Program-made: the position numbers and the translations under genes
The notes under the pieces: generated by a model
What the model was told of the DNA's origin: nothing
The model's input: only the letters and a program-made list of their open reading frames with translations
Databases searched by the model: none
Part shown: in pieces, positions 19,141 to 28,966 of the stretch
Layout of the letters: each line of letters opens with the position of its first letter
Position numbering within the stretch: position 1 is the first letter of the stretch
Assembly (NCBI GenBank): GCA_016713565.1
Contig: JADJOX010000007.1
Coordinates: 496,001 to 560,000, forward strand
DNA from: Ignavibacteriota bacterium
GTDB taxonomy: Bacteria; Bacteroidota; Ignavibacteria; Ignavibacteriales; Melioribacteraceae
Direction of reading: 5' to 3'
DNA: 64,000 nt

Positions 19141-21321
19141 ATGCATACCAAACAAATATCAGATTCAATTCAATTTTTAAGCGGCGTAGGACCAAAGCGG
19201 ACTGAATCTTTTAATCAGCTTGGTATTAAAACAATTGAAAATATTTTATTTTATTTTCCAACCAAATATTTAGACAGATCAAAAATTTTCAGCGCGGTTA
19301 AAGTTTCACAATTAGTTATTAACGGCTTTGACGGCGAAGTAACGATTGTTGGAAAAGTTTTAGATACTGAAATGATAAATTACGGAAAGAAACAAATTTT
19401 TAAAGTAATTTTTAAAGATAACAGCGGTCTGTTTGAAGGCGTTTGGTTTAAAGGTATAAAATATTTTAAAACATATTTTAAAGTTGATGAATATTATGCC
19501 GTTTCCTCCAAACCAATTTTAACTAAATACGGCAATCTTCAATTCACACATCCAGATTTTGATAAGTTCAGCATTGATGAAACTAACGATTTTATCAATA
19601 CCGGTAAGATAATTCCATATTACTCTATACCCAAAGAATTAAAAAATAAAAACATCGGTGATATTGGTCTAAGAAAAATAATTAAGCATGCGCTGGATGA
19701 ATATAGGGAAATGATATCCGAAACACTTCCGGCAGAATTGATCTCTAAAAACAATTTATTATCATTAAAAGAATCAGTTCAAAATATTCACTTCCCAGAT
19801 AATATGGAAATGCTTGAACAAGCTAAAAGCAGATTTAAATATGAAGAATTATTTTATATCGAATCACTCGTTGCGCTTAAAAAATATAAATTTGTGAATA
19901 ATTTTAAAGGCATACAATTTTCACTTCATTCTGATATAATAAAAAATTTTCATTCATCTCTTCCTTTTGAACTGACAAAAGATCAGCTTAAAGTTTTAAG
20001 CGAAATTAAAAGTGATATGACAAGTTCTAAACCAATGAACCGTTTATTGCAGGGAGACGTTGGAAGCGGAAAGACCATCGTTGCTGTTATTGCAATGCTT
20101 ATTGCCGTAAGCAATAATTACCAAGCGATAATAATGGCACCGACAGAAATATTAGCGCAGCAGCATTTCATAAACATTAGTGAATTATTAAGAAATTTAA
20201 ATGTTGATGTTGAACTACTAATCGGAAGCACAAAAAAAAATGAAAGACAAAATATTCTTGAATCAATTAAAAATGGAAAATGTAAAATTATAATTGGGAC
20301 ACACGCGCTAATTGAAGAAAATGTAGAATTTAAAAATGTTGGGTTAATTATTATTGATGAACAGCATAGATTTGGCGTCGCTCATCGAGGCAAACTAATA
20401 AGCAAAGGTGTTTCGCCGGATGTTTTAATTATGACCGCGACTCCAATACCAAGAACATTAACGATGACATTATACGGTGATTTAGATTTATCAATAATAA
20501 GTGAGATGCCTAAAAATAGAATCCCGATTAAAACAGTTTTAAGAGGAGAAGAAAGTTTACCTGAAATTTATAAATTTATTATTGATAAAAATAAAGAAGG
20601 ATATCAATCATTTATTGTTTTTCCGCTTGTTGAAGAATCTGAAAAAATAGATTTGAAAGCGGCGGAAGTTTATTATGAAAAATTAAAATCAACTTATCTT
20701 CAAAATCTAAAATTAGGATTAATGCACGGAAGAATGAACTGGAAAGAAAAAGATGAAACCATGCACCGATTCAAAAACAAAGATTTTGATGTTCTAATTT
20801 CAACAACTGTGATCGAAGTAGGAATCGATATTCCAAACGCGAACATTATAATAATAAACGACGCGGAAAGATTTGGATTATCTCAACTGCACCAACTAAG
20901 AGGAAGAGTTGGCAGAAGCAACATCCAAGCTTATTGTATTTTGGTTACTAAAAATGAACTTTCGGCTAAAACAAGAAATTTCAATTTTAATTTTGAATAT
21001 TTGTCAAAAGCTCAAATAGAATTTCACAAATCTAAAATAAGATTAAACGCGATGGTGAAATATTCCAGCGGGTTTGAATTATCTGAAGTCGATCTGAAAT
21101 TAAGGGGACCGGGTGATATTTTTGGTAAAATGCAAAGCGGTTTTCCTAATCTGGTTTTTGCCGATTTAACAACCGATCAGGAAATATTAATAAACGCAAA
21201 AAATGACGCATTTACAATAATTGAAAAAGACCACAATTTAAATAATGCGCACAACTATATGATCAAGAAAAAGCTTAAAGATTACTATTCGGAAAATTTG
21301 AGATATGCTGCAATAGGATAA
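19141..21321 (+). CDS. recG: ATP-dependent DNA helicase RecG
   Basis: RecG remodels stalled replication forks and Holliday junctions. The 726-residue protein has the N-terminal wedge/OB part (residues about 60-180), helicase motif I LLQGDVGSGKT (about 300), the DEQH box (IIDEQHRFGVAHRG), TATPIPRTL, and the C-terminal helicase block LISTTVIEVGIDIPNA with HQLRGRVGRS. Length and motif order are normal. No clear ribosome site precedes the ATG. It ends three bases from the convergent thioredoxin-like gene. Confidence 0.96.
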   Translation: MHTKQISDSIQFLSGVGPKRTESFNQLGIKTIENILFYFPTKYLDRSKIFSAVKVSQLVINGFDGEVTIVGKVLDTEMINYGKKQIFKVIFKDNSGLFEGVWFKGIKYFKTYFKVDEYYAVSSKPILTKYGNLQFTHPDFDKFSIDETNDFINTGKIIPYYSIPKELKNKNIGDIGLRKIIKHALDEYREMISETLPAELISKNNLLSLKESVQNIHFPDNMEMLEQAKSRFKYEELFYIESLVALKKYKFVNNFKGIQFSLHSDIIKNFHSSLPFELTKDQLKVLSEIKSDMTSSKPMNRLLQGDVGSGKTIVAVIAMLIAVSNNYQAIIMAPTEILAQQHFINISELLRNLNVDVELLIGSTKKNERQNILESIKNGKCKIIIGTHALIEENVEFKNVGLIIIDEQHRFGVAHRGKLISKGVSPDVLIMTATPIPRTLTMTLYGDLDLSIISEMPKNRIPIKTVLRGEESLPEIYKFIIDKNKEGYQSFIVFPLVEESEKIDLKAAEVYYEKLKSTYLQNLKLGLMHGRMNWKEKDETMHRFKNKDFDVLISTTVIEVGIDIPNANIIIINDAERFGLSQLHQLRGRVGRSNIQAYCILVTKNELSAKTRNFNFNFEYLSKAQIEFHKSKIRLNAMVKYSSGFELSEVDLKLRGPGDIFGKMQSGFPNLVFADLTTDQEILINAKNDAFTIIEKDHNLNNAHNYMIKKKLKDYYSENLRYAAIG

Positions 21322-21324
21322 AAA

Positions 21325-21816
21325 TTATTCCACAATGTTTAATAAATCCATTTCTAAAGTTTCTTCGGGAGTTTCAACAATTCTGCCAATTTCTTCATCA
21401 TTTTCATAAATTATAAATGTAGGAACAAGTTCAATTTCCAAATCTTCGGTTTCGTTCGCAATTCCATTTTTGGTTCTATCTACATTAATCAATTTCAAAT
21501 TATCATCGCAAAAACCAATGTTATCCAATACTTTTAAAAATCTTGGAACTTCCCTTCTGCTGTCACTGCACCATGTACCCAAAACAATTGTAATTTTTTT
21601 ATCAACAATTTTTGGCATTAGTTCTTTAGCGGCTGAGGAATCAACGTTATAATTATCATATTCTTCGTTAAACCAAATTTTGAAATTCAGATCATGATAT
21701 GCGTCTCTGGAGGTAATACCGATCAGCATTGGATTATTTGTTTTGGGATCTTCAATTAATTTTGATTCTTGTCCAAAAAGAATAACTGAAATAAAAAATA
21801 ATAAAATGATTTTCAT
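21325..21816 (-). CDS. Exported thioredoxin-fold protein with single active-site cysteine
   Basis: The 163-residue protein has a signal peptide (about 1-16) and a thioredoxin-like block LGTWCSDSRREVPRFL, where the usual CxxC is Cys83-Ser-Asp-Ser86. NVDRTK and the cis-proline region LVPTFIIYENDEEIGRIVE complete the fold. With only one cysteine it could work as a monothiol redox or glutathione-type protein or be a thiol sensor, rather than a normal disulfide oxidoreductase. It is convergent with recG and precedes no obvious partner; nadK lies 17 bases upstream on the same strand. Confidence 0.75.
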   Translation of the reverse strand: MKIILLFFISVILFGQESKLIEDPKTNNPMLIGITSRDAYHDLNFKIWFNEEYDNYNVDSSAAKELMPKIVDKKITIVLGTWCSDSRREVPRFLKVLDNIGFCDDNLKLINVDRTKNGIANETEDLEIELVPTFIIYENDEEIGRIVETPEETLEMDLLNIVE

Positions 21817-21833
21817 ATATAAAATTTTAATTG

Positions 21834-22718
21834 TTAATTGTTATTGTTTCTTATATCAAGTCCCCAATAAAGTTTTTTCCTAAGAATTTCAAAATAACGT
21901 TTATGAATATTGTGAACTAAATTTAAATCATATTCACTTTTTACTATTTCGATTACCGCAGAAGTTTTTAAGTAGCTGACTCTTTGACCGTCACAAATAA
22001 CTTGCACATTTTGATACGGCGAAAATGCCTTAATTACAACTTTTTGATCACTTGAAATTACTAATGGGCGCATGGTTAATGTATGCGGTGAAATTGGACT
22101 TAATGTAATTGCTTGAGTTCTGGGATTAACTATTGGTCCACCGGTTGAAAGTGAATATCCGGTTGAACCGGTTGGAGTAGAAATTATAATTCCGTCCGCC
22201 GAAAAAGTACTTACGTATTCATTATCCACCTCAATTGTAATTTCAATCATTTTAGGATATTTACCGCGATCAATTACAATATCGTTTACGGCATAAAATG
22301 TATCTGATTCTTCAGATAAACATTTTCCCTGAAGCGTAATTCTTTTTTCAATTATTAAATTACCTTTTGTTAGATTGGTAATTACTTCATCAATTCTATC
22401 AGTATCGTATTCGGCTAAAAATCCAAGTTTGCCGAAATTAACACCAATCAAAGGTGTTTGAGTTAATCTGGCATGAAAAGCCGTATTAAGCAAAGTACCG
22501 TCGCCGCCTATTGAAATAATAACATCACAATTTTGAGATAAGATTTCGTCTTTGATTAACTTTATGTTTTTCCAATCAATTTCAGAATTATTTTCCGATT
22601 TAAGAACGGAATCACTAACAACGAAACTGATTTCTGCTGAAATTAATTTTCTTATTAATTCTTTAAGAAAAGGAATGATTTCTTTTTTTTGAAAATTAGT
22701 TGTTATCCCAACAATCAT
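21834..22718 (-). CDS. nadK: NAD kinase
   Basis: NadK phosphorylates NAD to NADP in the cytoplasm. The 294-residue protein shows the GGDGT motif (SIGGDGTLLNTA, about residues 68-79), GVNFGKLGFLAE, and the glycine-rich STPTGSTGYSLSTGGP block, all diagnostic. It lies between msbA upstream and the thioredoxin-like gene downstream on the same strand with short gaps. Confidence 0.96.
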   Translation of the reverse strand: MIVGITTNFQKKEIIPFLKELIRKLISAEISFVVSDSVLKSENNSEIDWKNIKLIKDEILSQNCDVIISIGGDGTLLNTAFHARLTQTPLIGVNFGKLGFLAEYDTDRIDEVITNLTKGNLIIEKRITLQGKCLSEESDTFYAVNDIVIDRGKYPKMIEITIEVDNEYVSTFSADGIIISTPTGSTGYSLSTGGPIVNPRTQAITLSPISPHTLTMRPLVISSDQKVVIKAFSPYQNVQVICDGQRVSYLKTSAVIEIVKSEYDLNLVHNIHKRYFEILRKKLYWGLDIRNNNN

Positions 22719-22757
22719 TTTAATGTCTTTTTTTTATAAATTTTACATTTCAAAATT

Positions 22758-24617
22758 TTATTCCAAATTCCTGAACTGAAGTTCATACAGTTTTCTATAT
22801 AAACCTTTTTCATCATTAAGCAATTCTTGATGATTTCCCTGCTGAACTATTTTGCCTTTATCTAAAACTAAAATTCTGTTTGCGTTTCTAATTGTACTTA
22901 ATCTATGAGCAATAACAAATGTTGTTCTATCGGCCATAAGTCTTTCAATTGCTTCCTGCACAAGCATTTCAGATTCATTATCCAAAGCCGAAGTCGCTTC
23001 ATCAAAAATCATTATCGGCGGATTTTTTAATAATGCACGCGCGATTGATAATCTTTGCCGCTGTCCTCCTGATATTTTTGTTCCATGCTCGCCAATTATT
23101 GTGTCATAACCATGCGGCATTTCCAAAATAAAATTATGCGCGTTTGCAATTTTTGCCGCTTCCACAACCTTTTCAAATGGAAAATTTTCCAATCCATACG
23201 CGATGTTGCTTGTAACCGTTTCGTTAAATAATACGGTTTCCTGTGTAACTATTCCCATTAATTTACGCAGACTTTCTAATGAAACTTCTTTTGTATCTAT
23301 TCCATCAATTAAAATTTGACCTGATGTAGGATCATAAAATCTCGGAATTAAATCAACAAATGTAGTTTTTCCCGCACCGCTTCCGCCAACCAAAGCAATT
23401 ATTTCACCTTTATTTACTTTTAACGAAATGTTATCCAATATTAGTTCATCCGAATCGTCATATTTAAAGTACATATTCTTAAATTCTATACCTTGTGTAA
23501 AACTTCCAATGGTTTTTGCGTTTTTTATATTTTTGATTTTTGGTTCGGTATCAATAACTTCAAAAATTCTATCGCCCGCTGCTATAGCTTCTTGAATTCG
23601 ATTATTTACAGTTGCCAAAGTTTTCATCGGAGGAATCATTTGAAAAACAGCAAGCAAAAATCCTAAAAATTCACTCGCCTTCATTGATTTATCGATTAGC
23701 ACCAAAACTCCGCCGTAATAGATGATAACAACTCCGACCAATACTGCAATAAATTCTGTGCTGGGTGAAGATATTGATTGGATTCGTATTTTCTTTATTG
23801 CCGTTTTAAAGTAATTATTTGTAAAGTTCATAAACTTTTTATTTTCATAAGCTTCCATTCCGAACGCTTTTACAATTTTAACACCGGAAATAGACTCCTG
23901 TAATATCGCGGTTATATTTCCCATTTCTCTTTGCAACTGTTTTGTCTGCCTTCGTAATTTAATACCAATTGTGCCAATAATCGCGCCGGAAACCGGAAGT
24001 ATTACAAGTGAAACCAAAAACAATTTCCAACTAATGGAAATTGCGATTCCCATGAAAACAATTATTGTTACTGGTTCCCTGAATAAACTTAGAAATACAA
24101 TTGAAAAGCTGTTTTGAACAACGTTTACGTCATTAGTAATTCTTGAAATTAAATCGCCTGTTCTTTCGTTTTTGAAGTAACTCATCGGCAATTTATGCAA
24201 ATGATTATAAGCAGTATCTCTTATTCTTTTTATTGCTCCCTGCTGAACATATGACAAAAAATAATCCTGCAGATAATCAAATATTCCTTTGGCAAAAAAA
24301 GCTATAATAATAAGTAAGCAAATTTTAAGAAGAATTTGAGTTATTCCTCCGTCGAAAATAAAATTATGAAATGCTAATGAAATTGTATTGATGAAATCCG
24401 TAATAAATTGAGGAACGAAACTATTTTTGATATTTTCATTTATTGAATTTACTTTTGGTACTGTTTCGGATTGGTTAAATAAAGTATCCAACAACGGGAT
24501 TGTCAAATATACCGAAGCACCGTGCATCAACGAATATAAAAAAGTAAATAATACGGCTAAAATAAGGTGTTTCCAAAACGGAAGGACAAAAGTTAATATA
24601 CGCCTGTATGTGTTCAA
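22758..24617 (-). CDS. msbA: MsbA-like ABC exporter (membrane and ATPase domains fused)
   Basis: The 619-residue half-transporter has six membrane helices (about 15-320) and a C-terminal nucleotide-binding domain with Walker A VGGSGAGKTT (about 409-418), signature ISGGQRQRLSIARALL and Walker B IMIFDEATSALD. Such proteins flip lipid A-core or other lipids across the inner membrane. The choice of MsbA over a drug exporter rests on the lipid A genes in the same window and the envelope genes beside it; specificity is inferred. The gene diverges from the Stealth gene across 146 bases, which must hold both promoters; I could not identify a clear promoter motif there. Confidence 0.85.
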   Translation of the reverse strand: MNTYRRILTFVLPFWKHLILAVLFTFLYSLMHGASVYLTIPLLDTLFNQSETVPKVNSINENIKNSFVPQFITDFINTISLAFHNFIFDGGITQILLKICLLIIIAFFAKGIFDYLQDYFLSYVQQGAIKRIRDTAYNHLHKLPMSYFKNERTGDLISRITNDVNVVQNSFSIVFLSLFREPVTIIVFMGIAISISWKLFLVSLVILPVSGAIIGTIGIKLRRQTKQLQREMGNITAILQESISGVKIVKAFGMEAYENKKFMNFTNNYFKTAIKKIRIQSISSPSTEFIAVLVGVVIIYYGGVLVLIDKSMKASEFLGFLLAVFQMIPPMKTLATVNNRIQEAIAAGDRIFEVIDTEPKIKNIKNAKTIGSFTQGIEFKNMYFKYDDSDELILDNISLKVNKGEIIALVGGSGAGKTTFVDLIPRFYDPTSGQILIDGIDTKEVSLESLRKLMGIVTQETVLFNETVTSNIAYGLENFPFEKVVEAAKIANAHNFILEMPHGYDTIIGEHGTKISGGQRQRLSIARALLKNPPIMIFDEATSALDNESEMLVQEAIERLMADRTTFVIAHRLSTIRNANRILVLDKGKIVQQGNHQELLNDEKGLYRKLYELQFRNLE

Positions 24618-24763
24618 ATTTATTTAAGAATTAATGAATAATATGTAAAAATAGTCATTGCTTAATCTGTAATCAAATTGAATAATTATTATGTTTCTGT
24701 GATGAATAGATCAAATTAATTTTTATTATTGTTAAGTTCAATTAAATAAATAATCTAATATAA

Positions 24764-25765
24764 ATGAAAATTGATATTGTTTTTACTTGGGTTGATGGTT
24801 CCGATAAAAATTGGCTGGAAAAAAGAAATTTTCAGGCGAAAAAAGCCGGGAAAATTTTAAATAGTTCAATCAGCGAAGCACTTTTTACAGACAACGATGA
24901 ATTAAAATATTCATTAAGATCAATAAATGAATATGCTCCGTGGATAAATAACATTTTTATTGTAACCGATAACCAAATTCCTAAATGGTTGAATACAAAT
25001 AATCCAAAGATAAATATTATTGATCATTCCGATATAATTGACAAAGAATTTTTACCTACTTTCAACTCATGTGTTATAGAAAACCATCTTCATAAAATAA
25101 AAAAACTTTCGGAACATTTTTTATATTTCAATGATGATATGTTTTTGGGAAACATAACTGAGGTAAATGATTTTTTTTCATCCACCGGAAAACCTCGTGT
25201 TTTTGTTTCCGAACTTATTCCTGTTCCGAATAAAAAACTGATTGATATTAACCTTAGACCAATTGAAAAAAGAAATTCATACCAATATAATATGGTAAAT
25301 TGCAGAAAATTAATTTTTGAGAAGTTTGGTAAAATTACTTACAGAAGTATCAGACACAGCGTAAAACCATTCTCGAAATCGAATTTAACTGAATTGGAAA
25401 ATATATTAACTGAAAAAGTTAATGAAACAAATAAAAATAAATTCAGAACAAATGACGATATAATTTTGACTTACTTATTTGAATTTTATTCTATTGTAAG
25501 TAAAAACGGTATGCCAAAGTATTTAATGACTACTGATACTAATAAAGGTTTCTATAATTTATTGAATAAAATTTATAAAAAATTTACATTTGGATTTATC
25601 AATATGCATGAAAAAGACGCGGAGGAACACTTGATGAGAATTAAATCGGCAAAGCCATTTACATTTTGTATAAACCAAACTCCTGAAACACCTGCGGATA
25701 ATTTGCCAAAATTAAAATTATTTTTTGAAGATTATTTTCCGAAGAAATCACCTTACGAAATTTAA
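24764..25765 (+). CDS. Stealth-family sugar-phosphate transferase (capsular polysaccharide phosphotransferase type)
   Basis: The 333-residue protein carries the conserved Stealth regions: IDIVFTWVDGSD at the N-terminus (CR1), FTDNDELKYSLRSI and HFLYFNDDMFLG (CR2), and HSVKPFSKSN further on. Stealth proteins move a hexose- or HexNAc-1-phosphate to a growing polymer, giving phosphodiester-linked capsules. It is the only plus-strand gene in this part of the window, standing alone at the edge of the polysaccharide block and converging on the CDP-glycerol transferase-like gene with three bases between stops. The polymer is unknown. Confidence 0.88.
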   Translation: MKIDIVFTWVDGSDKNWLEKRNFQAKKAGKILNSSISEALFTDNDELKYSLRSINEYAPWINNIFIVTDNQIPKWLNTNNPKINIIDHSDIIDKEFLPTFNSCVIENHLHKIKKLSEHFLYFNDDMFLGNITEVNDFFSSTGKPRVFVSELIPVPNKKLIDINLRPIEKRNSYQYNMVNCRKLIFEKFGKITYRSIRHSVKPFSKSNLTELENILTEKVNETNKNKFRTNDDIILTYLFEFYSIVSKNGMPKYLMTTDTNKGFYNLLNKIYKKFTFGFINMHEKDAEEHLMRIKSAKPFTFCINQTPETPADNLPKLKLFFEDYFPKKSPYEI

Positions 25766-25768
25766 GTT

Positions 25769-26809
25769 TTAAACTTTCTCCAAATATTTCATTATTATAT
25801 TTGCAGCTCTTTCCCCGGCTTTCCCATCTAATTTATAAAACAAAATTTGATTTGCCTTTTGTCTCTCATCGGCTTTTAAATTTGGATTCTGTAAATAGGA
25901 ATTAATTGCATCATAAATTTCATCAAAATTTTCTATTTGAACGCTTATCTTTTTTATTAGTTCTACAACTTCAGGAATTGCTCTATCGGAAGAAGGAACT
26001 TTGAAGCTAATAATCGGTTTATTAAAAGCACAAAATTCTCCCATGAGTGAATTGTAATCCCCGACAAAATAATCCGCAATCATTAAATATGGAGTTATAT
26101 CAAAATCTTCCAAATAAAATGCATTTTTTACTTCTTTTAATTTGGTAAGATAATTTTTTGCAGTCCAAGTATGAGCGGTTAATAAAATATTGTATTTGTC
26201 GGTTAACGTATGTACTTTATCAATCCATTTATGAATTTGGGATAATCCGTCAACATTCCAAGTGGAAGTAAAAATAATAGTTTTTTTATTTGGATCAATT
26301 TTTACTTTTCTTTTTATTAATTCCAAATATTCTTTGTCATATACTCCATTAAAAGCGTTATCTAATTTGGGATAACCAACAGCCACTGTTGAATTTATTC
26401 CTCTTGCTTTAGCTTTGTTAACTTGGTCTTGGCTTGATACAAAATAAGTATTAAACCCATTATAATTTTTTGATGATGTCCATCTTTTAAATTGATACAA
26501 TCCATGATCGAATCCAATCTTCACAATTTGTTCAACCGGAAATTTATAATGCTCATGTCTTCCCATTATAACCACCTTTGGAAAAACCGGCATTGTTTTA
26601 TATTCAATTTTTTTTTCTCTCAAATAATCTTTAGTCTTTTTATTCTTTGCAATAACGGTAATTTTCAATAGATATTTTTGAATCGGAAGGAACATTTCGT
26701 AATCAAGCGGATCGGCGCAGTAAAATATAATTTCTTCTAATTTAAAGATTTTTTTTAAATGCCAAATAAATTTATACGGATACTTATACAGATAATATGA
26801 AAATACCAT
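25769..26809 (-). CDS. CDP-glycerol glycerophosphotransferase-like protein
   Basis: The 346-residue protein resembles the catalytic part of the TagB/TagF family (GT-B fold): GYPKLDNAF (about residue 145), IFTSTWNVDG (about 180), then a conserved ADYFVGDYNSLMGEF and NKPIISF block that corresponds to the nucleotide-binding site. Family members transfer glycerol phosphate or ribitol phosphate from CDP-polyols to surface polymers. In a diderm this probably decorates or builds an LPS or capsule chain with phosphate. It lies two bases after the GT9 gene and no CDP-glycerol synthesis gene is seen here, so the donor is uncertain. Confidence 0.75.
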   Translation of the reverse strand: MVFSYYLYKYPYKFIWHLKKIFKLEEIIFYCADPLDYEMFLPIQKYLLKITVIAKNKKTKDYLREKKIEYKTMPVFPKVVIMGRHEHYKFPVEQIVKIGFDHGLYQFKRWTSSKNYNGFNTYFVSSQDQVNKAKARGINSTVAVGYPKLDNAFNGVYDKEYLELIKRKVKIDPNKKTIIFTSTWNVDGLSQIHKWIDKVHTLTDKYNILLTAHTWTAKNYLTKLKEVKNAFYLEDFDITPYLMIADYFVGDYNSLMGEFCAFNKPIISFKVPSSDRAIPEVVELIKKISVQIENFDEIYDAINSYLQNPNLKADERQKANQILFYKLDGKAGERAANIIMKYLEKV

Positions 26810-26811
26810 AT

Positions 26812-27879
26812 TTATTCTACTGTAAATTTTAATTTAATTTCATTCAAAACAATGCTTGGCTCAATTAGTTTCATACAATTATGGTGACCTAACGGACAAG
26901 AATTTGATCCGTGACTGCTGCATGGACGGCAATCTAAATCAATTTCCATAACTTTGTCATTTTCTCTAAATGGAAAATATCCAATCTTTTTTACAGTTGG
27001 ACCGAAAAAAACTATCACATCGGTTTTAACAGCATTTGCAATATGCATTGCTCCGCTGTCATTGCAAATCAAAACGTCACATTTTTCAACAACCGCGGCA
27101 GATTCCAACAATGATAATTTTCCGGCAAGATTGATAGAATTTATTACGGGTGAAACTTCTTCGCATAAATCAATTTCATCTTTGCTGCCTATGAATATTA
27201 TTCCAAATCCTAATTTTGTTAATTCTTCCGCTAATGTTTTGTAGTGTTCTTTAAGCCATCTTTTTGTGAACCAATTTGAACCAGGAGCAATTGCGACTAA
27301 TTTGACTTCTTGAGAAATATTATTAGACTTTTTAAAATCCAAAAGAATATTTTCAGCTTTTTGCTTCATTTCATTTGAAGGAAATAATTCCGTTTGAATT
27401 GAAAATTTTTCATCTGAAAACGGCGAGAGCAAAAATAAATTTTTCTCAATTTTATATACATTCTGCAAATGCGGAATTCGTTTTGTTAAAAACCATCTCG
27501 CTATCCATCTATCAAAACCAATTCTAATTTTAACAAAACCCAAATAAACTAAAAGAACAGAAGTCAGCGAACTATGCGGCAGTATTGCGATGTCATATTT
27601 ATTGGAATATATTTTCTTTAATATCCGTAAAAACGACTTTAACTTACTTTCCTTTTTATTGAAAATAATTATTGAATTTATATTTGGATTATTCTCTAAA
27701 ATATTTGCTGTTTGAGGTATCGCAATTATATCAAGTAGAGCATTTGGGAACAGCTCTTTTGCGGCTTTAATCAATGGCGTAATAAGAATTACATCGCCAA
27801 TAAACGCGGTTTGAATTAGTAAAATTCGCTTTATACTTTTTTTATCTTCTTCGCTTGGTAATAATTTCGGCATTATCAA
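26812..27879 (-). CDS. Glycosyltransferase family 9 (ADP-heptose:LPS heptosyltransferase-like)
   Basis: The 355-residue protein begins its domain with IKRILLIQTAFIGDVILITPLI and has PGSNWFTKRW in the middle and a CNDSGAMHIA block near residue 270, followed by FFGPTVKK; these are GT9 hallmarks of WaaC/WaaF/WaaQ. It adds heptose or a related sugar to the LPS core in the cytoplasm. A cysteine-rich tail, CRPCSSHGSNSC, is common in WaaF-like proteins. It overlaps the preceding glycosyltransferase gene by four bases. Confidence 0.88.
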   Translation of the reverse strand: MIMPKLLPSEEDKKSIKRILLIQTAFIGDVILITPLIKAAKELFPNALLDIIAIPQTANILENNPNINSIIIFNKKESKLKSFLRILKKIYSNKYDIAILPHSSLTSVLLVYLGFVKIRIGFDRWIARWFLTKRIPHLQNVYKIEKNLFLLSPFSDEKFSIQTELFPSNEMKQKAENILLDFKKSNNISQEVKLVAIAPGSNWFTKRWLKEHYKTLAEELTKLGFGIIFIGSKDEIDLCEEVSPVINSINLAGKLSLLESAAVVEKCDVLICNDSGAMHIANAVKTDVIVFFGPTVKKIGYFPFRENDKVMEIDLDCRPCSSHGSNSCPLGHHNCMKLIEPSIVLNEIKLKFTVE

Positions 27880-28966
27880 TTCATTTGCAATTCGTTATAC
27901 AATTCAATGTATTTATCAATATTTTTTTCTATAGAAAAATTTGCAGAATCCTTTTTTGCATTTTCAGATATTTTCAGTCTCAGTTCATTATTTGAAATTG
28001 CTTCAATTACCGCGCTTGATAATTGATCAGGATCTTTGGGTTCAACTAAAATTCCATTGTGATAACTCTTTATTAATTCCGGAATTCCTCCGGTATTTGT
28101 CGCAACTATTGGAAGTCCTACAGACATTGCGTCAATAATAGATGTTCCAAGTCCTTCTTTTTTTGACGCAAGCACAAAAATATCAAACGTCTTTAAGTAT
28201 TTTCCAATTTCACTTTGAAAACCCGCAAATATAATATCATCATAAATACTGAGTTCTTTCGCTAAATTTTCAATATCATATTTTAACGGACCATCGCCAA
28301 CAATGCATAATTTTGTATTCGGCATTTTTCTTTAATCAATTTAAATGCTTTCAGTAAATTGGGAAAATCTTTATGTCCGGCAAATGCCGCTATAGTTCCA
28401 ATCAAAATTGTATTTGGGTTTTGCTTAAACGAATTTTGAAATATTTTATCGACATTAACATCATCAAACTTATTTACATTGGTTCCGCTTCTGATTGTAA
28501 TTAACTTATTTTTATTAACTCCGTCTTCCAACAAAACTTTTTTAATGAATTCGGAAATGCACACAATTCTATCAATTTTCTTTGTGCCGTATTTTAATTT
28601 ACTTAACATATTTTTATTTATATGGAAGTCAACTCGTCTTACCGCAATAAGTTTTAATTTCGAAACCAAGAATTTTACGAATATGGCTATTGTTTGAGAA
28701 TGTGCCGAATGTGCTTGTATAATATCAATGTTATTTGATTTGCAGATCCTTGATATCTTTATAGCCGATAAAAAATCCAGTTCGCCGAGGATATTTATTT
28801 CATGATATGGAAGTTTTTTTTCCATACATCTTTTTTTTAATTCAGAGTTTTTTTCGCAAACCAACAAAGAATTAATTCCGCGTTTAACTAAACCTTCATG
28901 AAGGTAAAAAACTTGCTGCTGTCCCCCGCGCCAATATTTTTCACTATCAATGTGAAGAATTTTCAT
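27876..28966 (-). CDS. Glycosyltransferase family 4, split by a one-base deletion
   Basis: Two overlapping frames together give one GT4 protein of about 363 residues. The N-terminal half (from 28966) starts MKILHIDSEKYWRGGQQQ and contains VCISEFIKKVL; the C-terminal half has LCIVGDGPLKYDIENLA, then FVLASKKEGLGTSIIDAM and GGIPELI, the donor-binding EX7E-type region. The join is in a run of five A on the coding strand (28325-28329): with six A the reading runs straight from FKLIKEK into MPNTKLCIVG. This could be a sequence error, a true inactivating deletion or slippage in a surface gene. The role is transfer of an activated sugar to LPS or capsule. It overlaps both neighbours. Confidence 0.85.

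Noticed and set aside
24618..24763. Promoter with Bacteroidota-type TAnnTTTG motif between msbA and the Stealth gene
   Set aside because: The gap is so A/T-rich that partial matches occur in many places; none is convincing enough to report as a site.
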